Assembly: GCF_021401125.1 (NCBI RefSeq)
Contig: NZ_JACBFQ010000007.1
Coordinates: 124,001 to 188,000, forward strand
From: Xanthobacter sp. NM-59
GTDB taxonomy: Bacteria > Pseudomonadota > Alphaproteobacteria > Rhizobiales > Xanthobacteraceae
Reading direction: 5' to 3'
Length of the DNA stretch: 64,000 nt
The notes below the pieces were generated by a model. It worked only from the letters and a program-made list of their open reading frames with translations. It made no database searches and was not told the origin of the DNA. The position numbers and the translations under genes are program-made. Below, piece after piece: positions 33,995 to 42,368 of the stretch. Each line of letters opens with the position of its first letter. Position 1 is the first letter of the stretch.

Positions 33995-35866
33995 TTAACG
34001 GCGCCCCTCGACGGAAGTGGCGGAGCCCTCCCGCTCCTGGTCCGCCGCGAGGCTGGCCATCTGGGCGGCGATCTCGGACTGCCTTGCGGCGTCGATGCCG
34101 GTGTCTCGGGCGAGATACGCGGTCTGGCTTGGAAAGGCGAAGCCCGTCCCCGCCGCCGCCACCACCTTCGCGACATCGAGCAGCAAACGCTCCTGGATCC
34201 TCAGGAATTCCTCGTAATCGGTGGTCAGCACACCGGCCCGGATCTGGATGGTGATGGCGCTGTCGGCGAAGCCCGTCAGGGCCACGCGGGGCAGGCTGCC
34301 GGTCTTCTCGACCATGGGGTGCGCCCGGAAGATGCGGCGCAGCTCGGTCAGCAGCCATTGCAGCTGCTCGGGCGAGGTTTCATAGCGCACGCCGATCTCG
34401 TGCAGGAACAGGCACTTGTCGCGCCTCGACACATTCACGATGTGCCGCTTGGCGAGATCGCCATTGGGCACCGTGATCAAGGTGCCATCCAGCCCGCGGA
34501 TGCGCACCGAGCGCGGGCCGATGGCCTCCACATCCGCCAGCTGCCCCTCGAAGCGGATGGAATCGCCGATCCGGAACGGCCGGTCCGCGAAGATGGACAG
34601 GCCCCCGATCAGGTTTTCCAGGGTGGACTGGGAGGCGAGCGCCACCGCGATGCCGCCCACCCCGAGGCCCGCCACCAGCCCCAGGGCCGGAATACCGATA
34701 TTGTTCGCGCCATAAAGCAGCACCACCGCCACCGCCAGAATGGAGCCGAGGCGCGCGGCCAGGCGCAGCAGGTGGGCATCATAGCTATTGTCGGGAATGC
34801 GCGGCGAGGCGATCACCGCCTCCGCCAGGAAGAAGCAGGCGTTCCACACCAGCCACGCCCCGGTGGCGTACAGGACGATGTTGGAGAAGATGCTCTCGCC
34901 GCTCGAGAATTCGCCGGAGAGGTGGATCTGCATGCGGATGAAGGCGGCCGCCAGCAGATACAGCACGATGAGCAGCAGCGGCGTCGAAAGCCGCCAGCCC
35001 AGGTACCGCACGCGCCCGCCGCCGCGCCCGGCGCGCCGCGCCAGCCGGCTCCACAGCCACACCGCCACGAACACCGCCAGCACCAGCATCACCGAGAGCA
35101 CCGCCTTCCACAGCGGCGTATCGAGCACCAGATAAGCGGCCGTCGGCAGCCGGTCCTGGATGCCGTCGGGAAACAGCGGCCCCGTGAAATTGACCTGCAC
35201 CCGGTGCCAATCATCGAACATCACCGGCCGAAGAGGCGGCCGGCCGATGAGCAGCGCATAGTCCCGCGGCAGCCCCTCCAGGCTGTCGGCCGTGAACAGA
35301 TATTCGCCGGCGCGCGGCCCGCTCTCCACCCGGGCAATGGTGATGTCGCTGCCGGGAATCTCCCATTTCGCCGGCAGCTTGCCCCAGTCCCGGCCCGGCG
35401 CGCCGGGAATGTCGGCGGCCGGCACTTCCGGCAGGCGGTTCAAGATATCCACGAGATAGGTGATGCCGGCACTGGCCACCTTCTCGCGGATCGCCGGCGG
35501 CAGGGGCTCCAGATCGAACAGGCGCTGCGTGCGCAGCACGGTGGCGAACATGGCGAGCTCCCCCACCCGCGTCTTGTGCGCGTCGTAATCGACGTAGGCC
35601 TTTTCCAGCCGCCGGGTCTGCCGCATGAACGACTGGAAGGTCGCGCTGGGGCTCGATGTATCGAGGGGATCAAGGGGGCTGTCCGCGCCACTGGCCACTT
35701 GAGGGGCGCTGCCCGCCGGCTGCGCCGGGCTTGAGGGCGCGACATCCGCCCGCGCCGCCCCAGCCTGAGCCAGGACGATCACCACAAGAACCATCAAGGG
35801 GAGCAGGCCGCGCCGGATGGCCGCGTACCAAGCCCGCGCGGCGCCGCACGCCTCAGCGGCGGCCAT
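33995..35866 (-). CDS. MscS family mechanosensitive ion channel
   Basis: An inner-membrane channel that opens under hypo-osmotic tension. About 623 residues from the chosen ATG. A signal peptide (LLPLMVLVVIVLAQAGAARA) leads into a periplasmic domain of about 220 residues. About five helices follow (first near LWKAVLSVMLVLAVFVAVWL), and the last is the pore helix GLVAGLGVGGIAVALASQSTLENLIGG seen in two parts with its Gly/Ala pattern. The beta domain follows (FADRPFRIGDSIRFEGQLAD, VPNGDLAKRHIVNVSRRD), then an alpha/beta C-terminus. The start is uncertain: in-frame ATGs at 35932 and 35971 would add residues before the signal peptide. Confidence 0.9.
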   Translation of the reverse strand: MAAAEACGAARAWYAAIRRGLLPLMVLVVIVLAQAGAARADVAPSSPAQPAGSAPQVASGADSPLDPLDTSSPSATFQSFMRQTRRLEKAYVDYDAHKTRVGELAMFATVLRTQRLFDLEPLPPAIREKVASAGITYLVDILNRLPEVPAADIPGAPGRDWGKLPAKWEIPGSDITIARVESGPRAGEYLFTADSLEGLPRDYALLIGRPPLRPVMFDDWHRVQVNFTGPLFPDGIQDRLPTAAYLVLDTPLWKAVLSVMLVLAVFVAVWLWSRLARRAGRGGGRVRYLGWRLSTPLLLIVLYLLAAAFIRMQIHLSGEFSSGESIFSNIVLYATGAWLVWNACFFLAEAVIASPRIPDNSYDAHLLRLAARLGSILAVAVVLLYGANNIGIPALGLVAGLGVGGIAVALASQSTLENLIGGLSIFADRPFRIGDSIRFEGQLADVEAIGPRSVRIRGLDGTLITVPNGDLAKRHIVNVSRRDKCLFLHEIGVRYETSPEQLQWLLTELRRIFRAHPMVEKTGSLPRVALTGFADSAITIQIRAGVLTTDYEEFLRIQERLLLDVAKVVAAAGTGFAFPSQTAYLARDTGIDAARQSEIAAQMASLAADQEREGSATSVEGRR

Positions 35867-36247
35867 CCACCCCCAATGCTTCGCGCCGGAATGAGCCGCG
35901 CCCCAGAATGCGCCCTCTCGAATCACACCCATGCTCCGCCCGTTCCCACGCCCCGCGGTCTTGCGCCGCAAGATAGCAAGGGCCTGGCGCCATGGCGCAT
36001 GTCAAGGAACGCCATCCGCCCTCTCCCGCATCTTTTCCGGCCCCATCCCCGACGCACCGCGCGGCGAAGGGCATTCCCTTGCGGATGGCATTGCCGGAAT
36101 TGACAGCGCCTTCACCTATAGGTCAACTCACGCATCCGGTTCGCCAGGGGCCATGGCCCCGCGAAAGAGCGGCACGCAGAACGCCGCCGCCGGCCAACAG
36201 GCTCCGCCGGCCAACAATGACCGCCTTGTCCTGGCGGATGGAGGAAC

Positions 36248-37252
36248 ATGCCCATGCTCGAAGCCAAACCCGTGCTCGAAGCCAAACCCCTGCCCGCGCC
36301 GCTCGAAGGTCGCCTTGCCGTGCCGGCCATCGCCGCGCCCATGTTCCTAGTCTCAGGACCGGATTTGGTGGCGGAGACCTGCCGGGGCGGCATTCTCGGC
36401 ACCTTCCCCGCCCTCAATGCGCGTTCCACCGAACTCTACGGCGCGTGGGTGGACGACATTGCCCAGCGCAATGCCCGCGCGGGCGCGGCGGCGCCCTTCG
36501 GCGTCAATCTCATCGTCCACAAGACCAATGCGCGCCTTCAGGCCGACCTCGCCGTGACGGTGGAAAAGAAGGTTCCGCTGGTCATCACCTCCCTCGGCGC
36601 GGTGCGCGAGGTGGTGGAGGCGGTGCATTCCTATGGCGGGCTCGTGTTCCACGACGTCATCAGCCGCCGCCATGCGGAAAAGGCCATGGAAGCGGGGGTG
36701 GATGGCATCATCGCCGTGTGCGCGGGCGCCGGCGGCCATGCGGGCACTTTGAGCCCGTTCGCCCTCATCGGCGAAATCCGCCGCTTCTTTGCCGGCACCC
36801 TGGTGCTCTCGGGCGCCATCTCCACCGGCGCCCACATCGCGGCGGCACAGGTGATGGGGGCGGACCTGGCCTATCTCGGCACCCGCTTCATCGCCACCAA
36901 GGAGAGCCTTGCGCCCCAGGAATTCAAGGAGATGATGCTTTCCTCCGCCGCCGAGGACGTTCTCTACACCGACGCCGTTTCAGGCGTGAACGCCAATTTC
37001 CTGAAGCCGTCCCTCATCCGCGCGGGGCTTGATCCGACCAATCTCAAGAAGCATGGCGGGCTCGACATGGCCAACGAGGCCAAGGCCTGGCGCGATGTGT
37101 GGTCCGCCGGGCACGGGGTGGGCGCCATCGCCGATATCCCAGCCACGGCCGAGCTGTGCGCCCGCCTCACGCGGGAATATGACGACGCTCTCGCCACCGC
37201 CGCCGCCCGCATCACCATGCGCCGCGCGCGGGAAATGGCCGCCGCCTCGTAA
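36248..37252 (+). CDS. Nitronate monooxygenase (FMN-dependent)
   Basis: Oxidises toxic nitronates such as propionate 3-nitronate; TIM barrel with FMN, 334 residues. Family blocks are PAIAAPMFLVSGPDLV, GGILGTFPALNARS, APFGVNLIVHKTNAR, the FMN-binding AGAGGHAGTLSPFALI, LSGAISTGAHIAAAQVMGADLAYLGTRF in two halves, and TDAVSGVNANFL. GGAGG precedes two possible ATGs (36248 and 36254); the second has better spacing. The N-terminus contains a direct repeat of LEAKP. It is a single gene. The 267 bp after it hold no gene, only a GC-rich stretch with CCGCCCCCTCCCCC/GGGGGAG inverted arms near 37360. Confidence 0.92.
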   Translation: MPMLEAKPVLEAKPLPAPLEGRLAVPAIAAPMFLVSGPDLVAETCRGGILGTFPALNARSTELYGAWVDDIAQRNARAGAAAPFGVNLIVHKTNARLQADLAVTVEKKVPLVITSLGAVREVVEAVHSYGGLVFHDVISRRHAEKAMEAGVDGIIAVCAGAGGHAGTLSPFALIGEIRRFFAGTLVLSGAISTGAHIAAAQVMGADLAYLGTRFIATKESLAPQEFKEMMLSSAAEDVLYTDAVSGVNANFLKPSLIRAGLDPTNLKKHGGLDMANEAKAWRDVWSAGHGVGAIADIPATAELCARLTREYDDALATAAARITMRRAREMAAAS

Positions 37253-37519
37253 CGCAGGACGCGGCGTCCGGACGGCAAGACCTCGCTCATTGAACTGACA
37301 GGTTCTGCACGCCGCCCAGTGTCCGCTTCGCTCAAGGGCGCTCTGCAGACGCAACCGCCCCCTCCCCCGCCCGCGAAGCTGGCCGGGGGAGCTCCACCCC
37401 ATGAAGAGCAGGGGGCGGACAGCTGATAGCGCGCCACCCTTCCCCGCGCCCGGTTCCCTTTCCCAGCGCAGAGGCGTGAGGGCCATGGCGGAGCGCCGCG
37501 CCCATGGCCCCGCCGCCCC

Positions 37520-40261
37520 TCACTCCGGGCGCCAGGCCCGCAGCAGCAGGGCATTGGTGATCACGCTCACCGAAGAGAGCGCCATGGCCGCTGCCGCCAC
37601 CATGGGCGACAGCAACAGGCCGATCACCGGATACAGGATGCCCGCCGCGATGGGCACGCCGGCGGCATTGTAGACAAAGGCGAACAGCAGGTTGCGGCGG
37701 ATGTTCGCCATCGTCGCCTTGGACAGCGAGCGGGCGTGGCAGATGCCCAGCAGGTCGCCCTTGAGCAGGGTGATGCCGGCGCTCTCCATGGCAATGTCAG
37801 TGCCGGTGCCCATGGCGATGCCCACATCCGCCACCGCCAGAGCGGGCGCGTCGTTCACACCGTCTCCGGCCATGGCCACCACATGGCCTTCCTTGCGCAG
37901 GCGCTCCACCACCGCGGCCTTGTGGTCCGGCAGCACCTCGGCTTCCACTTCCTCGATGCCGAGGCGCTTGGCGACGGCGAGGGCCGTTGTGCGGTTGTCG
38001 CCGGTCAGCATCACCACGCGCACGCCATCGTCGGCGAGCCGCTTCAGGGCGGCATCGGTGGTGTCCTTCACCGGATCGGCCACGGCGATGACGCCGGCGG
38101 CGTGGCCATCCACCGCCACCAGCACGGCGGTGGCGCCGTCTTTCTGGTAGCGCTCGGCAGCCGCGGTGAGATGATCAGTGTGCACGGCGTGCTCACCCAG
38201 GAAGGCCGCATGGCCGATCACCACGGTGCGCCCGTCCACCATGCCACTGATGCCCTTGCCGGCCGGGCTCACCACACCCGAGGGCTCGGCCAAAGCGAGC
38301 TCACGGGCCTTGGCCTCCGCCACCAGGGCCGTGGCCAGGGGGTGCTCGCTGGAGCGCTCCAGGCTTGCGGCGAGGCGCAGCACCTCATTGGCCTCGAAGT
38401 CGCGCAGGGGCTGGACCGCCACCACCTTGGGCTTGCCGACGGTGAGGGTGCCGGTCTTGTCCACCACCACCACGTCCACCTTCTCCAGGCGCTCCAGGGC
38501 CTCCGCGCTTTTCACGAGTACGCCGAGCTGCGCGCCGCGCCCCACGCCCACCATGATGGACATGGGCGTGGCGAGGCCAAGGGCGCACGGGCAGGCGATG
38601 ATGAGCACCGACACGCCCGCCATGAGGGCGAAGGTAAGGCTCGGCTCCGGCCCCACCACCAGCCACACGGCGAAGGCGATGGCGGCAGCCGCCACCACGG
38701 CGGGCACGAACCAGCCGGAAACCTGATCGGCCAGCCGCTGGATGGGCGCCCGCGAGCGCTGGGCCTGGGCGACCATCTGGACGATCTGCGAGAGCACGGT
38801 GTCGCGACCCACCTTCTCGGCGCGCATGACGAACGCACCAGAGGAATTCACCGTGCCGCCGATGACCTTTTCTCCAGTTTCCTTCGATACCGGCATGGAT
38901 TCCCCGGTCACGAGGCTTTCATCCACCACCGCGCGGCCTTCGGTGATGATGCCGTCCACCGGCACCTTCTCGCCGGGCCGCACCCGCAGCACATTGCCGG
39001 GGGCGACGAGATCGAGCGCCACTTCCTCGTCGATGCCATCGGGGCGCACGCGCAGGGCGCTCTTGGGGGCCAGCGACAGCAGGGCCTTGATGGCGCCGGA
39101 GGTCTTCTCGCGGGCGGTAAGCTCCAGCATCTGGCCGAGCGCCACCAGCACCGTGATGACGGCCGCCGCCTCGAAATAGACCGGCACCGCACCGCCATGG
39201 GTGTGGAACGCCTCCGGGAACAGGCCGGGCAGGAACGTGGCCACCAGAGAATAGGCATAGGCCACGCTCGTGCCCATGCCGATGAGGGTGAACATGTTGA
39301 AATTGCGCGTCTTCAGTGAAAGCGCGGCGCGTTGGAAGAAGGGCCAGCCCACCCAAAGCACCACTGGCGTCGCCAGCACGAACTGCACATAGTTCGAGAT
39401 CTGCGGCGCCAGCAGATGCAGGCCGAAGGCATGCTCGCTCATGGCCAGCACGAACACCGGAATGGTCAGCACGAGGCCGATCCAGAACCGGCGGGTCATG
39501 TCCACCAGCTCCTCGTTCGGCCCCTCGTCGAGGGTGACGAGCTCCGGCTCCAGCGCCATGCCGCAGATGGGGCAGATGCCGGGGCCGACCTGCCGGATCT
39601 CGGGATCCATGGGGCAGGTATAGATGGTGCCCTCCGGCACCTCCTCGGGCGGCGGCGGCGCCTTCTCTCCGGTATAAACGCCCGGATCGGCCTTGAACTT
39701 GGTCTCGCAGGAAGACGAGCAGAAGAAATAGGTCTTGCCGGCATGGCGCGCCGCATATTTTGCGCTCGCGGGCTCCACCGTCATGCCGCAAACGGGATCG
39801 ATCACGGGCGCCAGATACTGTTCCGGATTGGCTTCGAACTTGGTCTTGCAGCCGTTGCTACAGAAGTGGAACGTCTTGCCATTATAATCCGCGCTGGGCT
39901 TTCCCGCCTCCGGGGAAGGGTCCACATCCATGCCACACACCGGGTCTTTCACCTTGCCCTTGGTCGGGGCGGGCCCGGCGTGGTCATGCGCGGCGTGGTC
40001 ATGCCCGCCACAGCAGGCGCCGGTGGGGGCGGCTTCGGCGAGATAGCGCTTGGGGTCGGCCTCGAACTTGGCCTTGCAGCCGTTGCAGCAGAAATAGAAG
40101 GTCTTGCCTTCATAGGTGCTGGTGGGCTTGCCCGCGGCAGCCGAGGTGTCCACGTCCATGCCGCACACCGGGTCCTTGGCGGTGGTGGACGCGGCGTGGT
40201 CATGCCCGCCGCAGCAGGCGCTGGCCGCGTCGTGGCCGGTGGGGGTGTGATCGTGGGCCAT
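37520..40261 (-). CDS. copA: Copper-exporting P1B-type ATPase with three YHS domains
   Basis: Pumps monovalent copper (possibly silver) out of the cytoplasm. 913 residues. A His-rich start (MAHDHTPTGHDAASACCGGH) is followed by three YHS/TRASH-type metal modules, each beginning DPVCGM (about residues 29-75, 105-150, 154-200). A heavy-metal-binding motif YTCPMDPEIRQVGPGICPIC follows, then eight helices. The membrane metal site is CPC (IIACPCALGLA), with TGES, the phosphorylation motif DKTGTLTVG, the HP motif SSEHPLATA and GDGVNDAPALAVADVG. No classical GMxCxxC N-domain is present. It is divergent from csoR, with CsoR-type palindromes between. Confidence 0.94.
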   Translation of the reverse strand: MAHDHTPTGHDAASACCGGHDHAASTTAKDPVCGMDVDTSAAAGKPTSTYEGKTFYFCCNGCKAKFEADPKRYLAEAAPTGACCGGHDHAAHDHAGPAPTKGKVKDPVCGMDVDPSPEAGKPSADYNGKTFHFCSNGCKTKFEANPEQYLAPVIDPVCGMTVEPASAKYAARHAGKTYFFCSSSCETKFKADPGVYTGEKAPPPPEEVPEGTIYTCPMDPEIRQVGPGICPICGMALEPELVTLDEGPNEELVDMTRRFWIGLVLTIPVFVLAMSEHAFGLHLLAPQISNYVQFVLATPVVLWVGWPFFQRAALSLKTRNFNMFTLIGMGTSVAYAYSLVATFLPGLFPEAFHTHGGAVPVYFEAAAVITVLVALGQMLELTAREKTSGAIKALLSLAPKSALRVRPDGIDEEVALDLVAPGNVLRVRPGEKVPVDGIITEGRAVVDESLVTGESMPVSKETGEKVIGGTVNSSGAFVMRAEKVGRDTVLSQIVQMVAQAQRSRAPIQRLADQVSGWFVPAVVAAAAIAFAVWLVVGPEPSLTFALMAGVSVLIIACPCALGLATPMSIMVGVGRGAQLGVLVKSAEALERLEKVDVVVVDKTGTLTVGKPKVVAVQPLRDFEANEVLRLAASLERSSEHPLATALVAEAKARELALAEPSGVVSPAGKGISGMVDGRTVVIGHAAFLGEHAVHTDHLTAAAERYQKDGATAVLVAVDGHAAGVIAVADPVKDTTDAALKRLADDGVRVVMLTGDNRTTALAVAKRLGIEEVEAEVLPDHKAAVVERLRKEGHVVAMAGDGVNDAPALAVADVGIAMGTGTDIAMESAGITLLKGDLLGICHARSLSKATMANIRRNLLFAFVYNAAGVPIAAGILYPVIGLLLSPMVAAAAMALSSVSVITNALLLRAWRPE

Positions 40262-40431
40262 GCCGCTATCCTCTCCGCTCTCAAAGCGCGGCGCGAAGCC
40301 TTGGCCCATCCGCTCCCCGCGGCCTTGAGCCGGCGCACGCCCGGAAGAATTCAAAAATCGCCTCAGTCTACCGCATCGACGCAAACTCTTCAGGCGATGC
40401 CGCCGTGACCGAGCCTGAAGACACGCCAGAA

Positions 40432-40477
40432 ACCCCCGGGGGGTATCGGCCTTGTTCATTATACCCGATGGGGGTAT
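40432..40477. promoter_or_regulatory. CsoR-type operators between copA and csoR
   Basis: ATACCCGATGGGGGTAT at 40461-40477 is an ATACCC-N5-GGGTAT palindrome ending 10 bases before the csoR start. ACCCCCGGGGGGTAT at 40432-40446 is a second, more compact CCC/GGG palindrome. GC tracts flanked by TA are typical of CsoR/RcnR sites. Apo-CsoR bound here would repress csoR and probably copA, which starts 170 bp away on the other strand. Confidence 0.7.
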
Positions 40478-40487
40478 ATGGCAAGGC

Positions 40488-40763
40488 ATGCGCAGCCCGA
40501 CCAAGGAACAAGTTCAAAAGCGCCTGAGCCGCATCGAAGGCCAGGTGCGCGGCCTCTCCCGCATGGTGGACGAGGACCGTTACTGCATTGACGTCATCAC
40601 CCAGATTTCCGCCGTCCGCGCGGCCTTGAAGCGGGTGGAGGAGGAGGTGCTGCGCGATCATGTGGGCCACTGCGTGGAGCATGCCATCAGCTCCGGAGAC
40701 GCCGAGGACCAGCGCCGCAAGGTGGCTGAGCTGATGGCCGTCATCATGCGCACGGAGCGATAG
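40488..40763 (+). CDS. csoR: CsoR family copper-sensing repressor
   Basis: An all-helical DNA-binding repressor (DUF156 family), 91 residues, released from DNA when it binds Cu(I). The start MRSPTKEQVQKRLSRIEGQV and GLSRMVDEDRYCIDVITQIS are family hallmarks. The copper ligands Cys (RYCIDV) and the H-x3-C pair in DHVGHCVEH are all present, which separates it from the nickel (RcnR) and formaldehyde (FrmR) sensors. The ATG at 40488 is chosen because it gives the family N-terminus. It is divergent from the copper ATPase. Confidence 0.92.
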   Translation: MRSPTKEQVQKRLSRIEGQVRGLSRMVDEDRYCIDVITQISAVRAALKRVEEEVLRDHVGHCVEHAISSGDAEDQRRKVAELMAVIMRTER

Positions 40764-40781
40764 GCCCCGCGAGCCGGCGCC

Positions 40782-41399
40782 CTAAAGGGAGAGAGCCAGC
40801 AAGACCGCCATGGCGATCATGGCGATGGCCACGCCCGCATCCAGCAGGCGCCACGCATTGGGCGCGCTCATCAACCGACGTGCGCTGCGCGCGCCGGACA
40901 CCCAGAGGCAAAACCAGATCAGCGAGGCCGTGGCGGCACCGGTGGCGAAGCTGAAGCGCAGCGGGGCGGCCAGGGTCGCGCCCACGGTGCCGATGACCAG
41001 CAGGGTGTCGAGCCATACGGCTGGATTGAGCAGCGAGACGATGAGGAGGCGCCTCAGCCCGGCCCCATCCGGGAGGGGTGGGCATGGTTGCTCCGCACCG
41101 CTCGGGCCGCCGCCGCGCAAGGCGGCGCGCGCCGCCTGCACACCGTGGAGGAGAAGCAGGCCGATGCCGAGACCCTGGGCCAGCAGCTGCAGGCTTGGAA
41201 TCTGCTGCAGCAGCGCCGAGAAGCCCAGCATGCCGAGGCACATGAGGATGATATCGCTGAGAACGGCGATGGCGATCAGCCGGGCGGGGGATTGGCCAAC
41301 CAGCGTCTCTCGCAGGATCACGATATCCTTCGGACCGGGCGCAACGAACATGGCCAGCCCGAGACCAAGACCGTGCATGAGGGCTGAGAGGTCGAACAT
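40782..41399 (-). CDS. LysE/ArgO family amino acid exporter
   Basis: An inner-membrane exporter of basic amino acids or similar compounds, 205 residues with six helices. The start MFDLSALMHGLGLGLAMFVA is followed by APGPKDIVILRETLVG, equivalent to the conserved PGP loop of the LysE superfamily. SLLNPAVWLDTLLVIGTVGA holds the second conserved Asn-Pro. It is convergent with csoR with an 18 bp gap and has no linked LysG/ArgP-type regulator. Confidence 0.87.
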   Translation of the reverse strand: MFDLSALMHGLGLGLAMFVAPGPKDIVILRETLVGQSPARLIAIAVLSDIILMCLGMLGFSALLQQIPSLQLLAQGLGIGLLLLHGVQAARAALRGGGPSGAEQPCPPLPDGAGLRRLLIVSLLNPAVWLDTLLVIGTVGATLAAPLRFSFATGAATASLIWFCLWVSGARSARRLMSAPNAWRLLDAGVAIAMIAMAVLLALSL

Positions 41400-41795
41400 G
41401 ACACGCGCCGACAACCTCTCAAGCTGAACCGGTCCCTGCTGGCGAGGCACATGGCAGCCATGGCCTTTGGTTTCCATGCGAGCCCACGGAAAGGCGGGAT
41501 CGGGCCCCCGGATCGCGCCGCTCCCGCACCGGCAGGCCGGGCCGCCCGCCCCTGGGGCAGGTTCGCAGGTCCGCAAAATGATCACGGAGATCGCGCGAAC
41601 GATCCATCCTGAGCGTATCGCAGGTTTCATGATGGGCGAATGACGGGGCTGCGCTCACATGGCGCGGCGGGAAGTCGACAGACCTCACCTAGTCACGTCG
41701 GATCCAGGGCACACCCGCGCCCCACGGCATCGCAGTCACCATATCTCATTGATTTAATTATGTTTTCTAAACGATTAGCTTCACTGAAGAAGGCC
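41400..41795. other. Geneless region between lysE and rsmD
   Basis: 396 bp with no supported gene. Most is GC-rich, but 41738-41790 is strikingly AT-rich (TTGATTTAATTATGTTTTC within it). On the minus strand this could hold the lysE promoter or act as the end of the rsmD transcript. No clear hairpin with a T-run was found. Confidence 0.4.
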
Positions 41796-42353
41796 CTATG
41801 CCCCGGCGCGCTCCAGCATGATCAGCTCGCTCTCGTCATACGGCCGCCGTTCCAGCTCGCGGAAGCCTTCGGGCGTGACGAAGGCGCCGGTGCGCTCTTC
41901 CACCACCAGCAGGGCATCGGGCGTGAGCCAACCGCCGGCCTGGGCCGACGCGATGGCGGCTTCCGCCAGCCCCTTGCCGTAAGGCGGGTCGCAGAAGACG
42001 AGGCCATAGGGCTCGCCGGGGCCGAGCGGGCCAAGCCGGGTGGCGTCCCGGCGGAAGATCTTGGTGATGCCGGTGAGGCCCAGGGCCTCAACATTGTCGC
42101 GGATCACCCCGCGCGCGCCGGCCGCCTCTTCCACCATGAGCGCGAAGCGCGCCCCGCGCGAGAGCGCCTCGATGGCGAGTGCCCCGGTGCCGGAGAACAG
42201 GTCCAGCACCCGCGCGCCCTCGCAGGGGTCGTCATAGGCGTGGGCGAGCACGTTGAACAGGCTCTCGCGCAGCCGGTCCGAGGTGGGCCGGGTGGCGCTG
42301 GAGGACGGGCCCTTCAGCACCCGCCCCTTCAGCGTGCCGCCGACGATGCGCAT
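41796..42353 (-). CDS. rsmD: 16S rRNA (guanine966-N2)-methyltransferase
   Basis: Methylates G966 of 16S rRNA using S-adenosylmethionine, 185 residues. MRIVGGTLKGRVLKGPSSSA and RPTSDRLRESLFNVL are the family start; VLDLFSGTGALAIEALSRGA is the SAM loop; the catalytic motif is FCDPPYGKGL. The start lies 15 bp after the rluB stop on the same strand, so the two rRNA-modifying enzymes probably share a transcript. Confidence 0.97.
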   Translation of the reverse strand: MRIVGGTLKGRVLKGPSSSATRPTSDRLRESLFNVLAHAYDDPCEGARVLDLFSGTGALAIEALSRGARFALMVEEAAGARGVIRDNVEALGLTGITKIFRRDATRLGPLGPGEPYGLVFCDPPYGKGLAEAAIASAQAGGWLTPDALLVVEERTGAFVTPEGFRELERRPYDESELIMLERAGA

Positions 42354-42368
42354 GGGGCCTCTCCCGCG

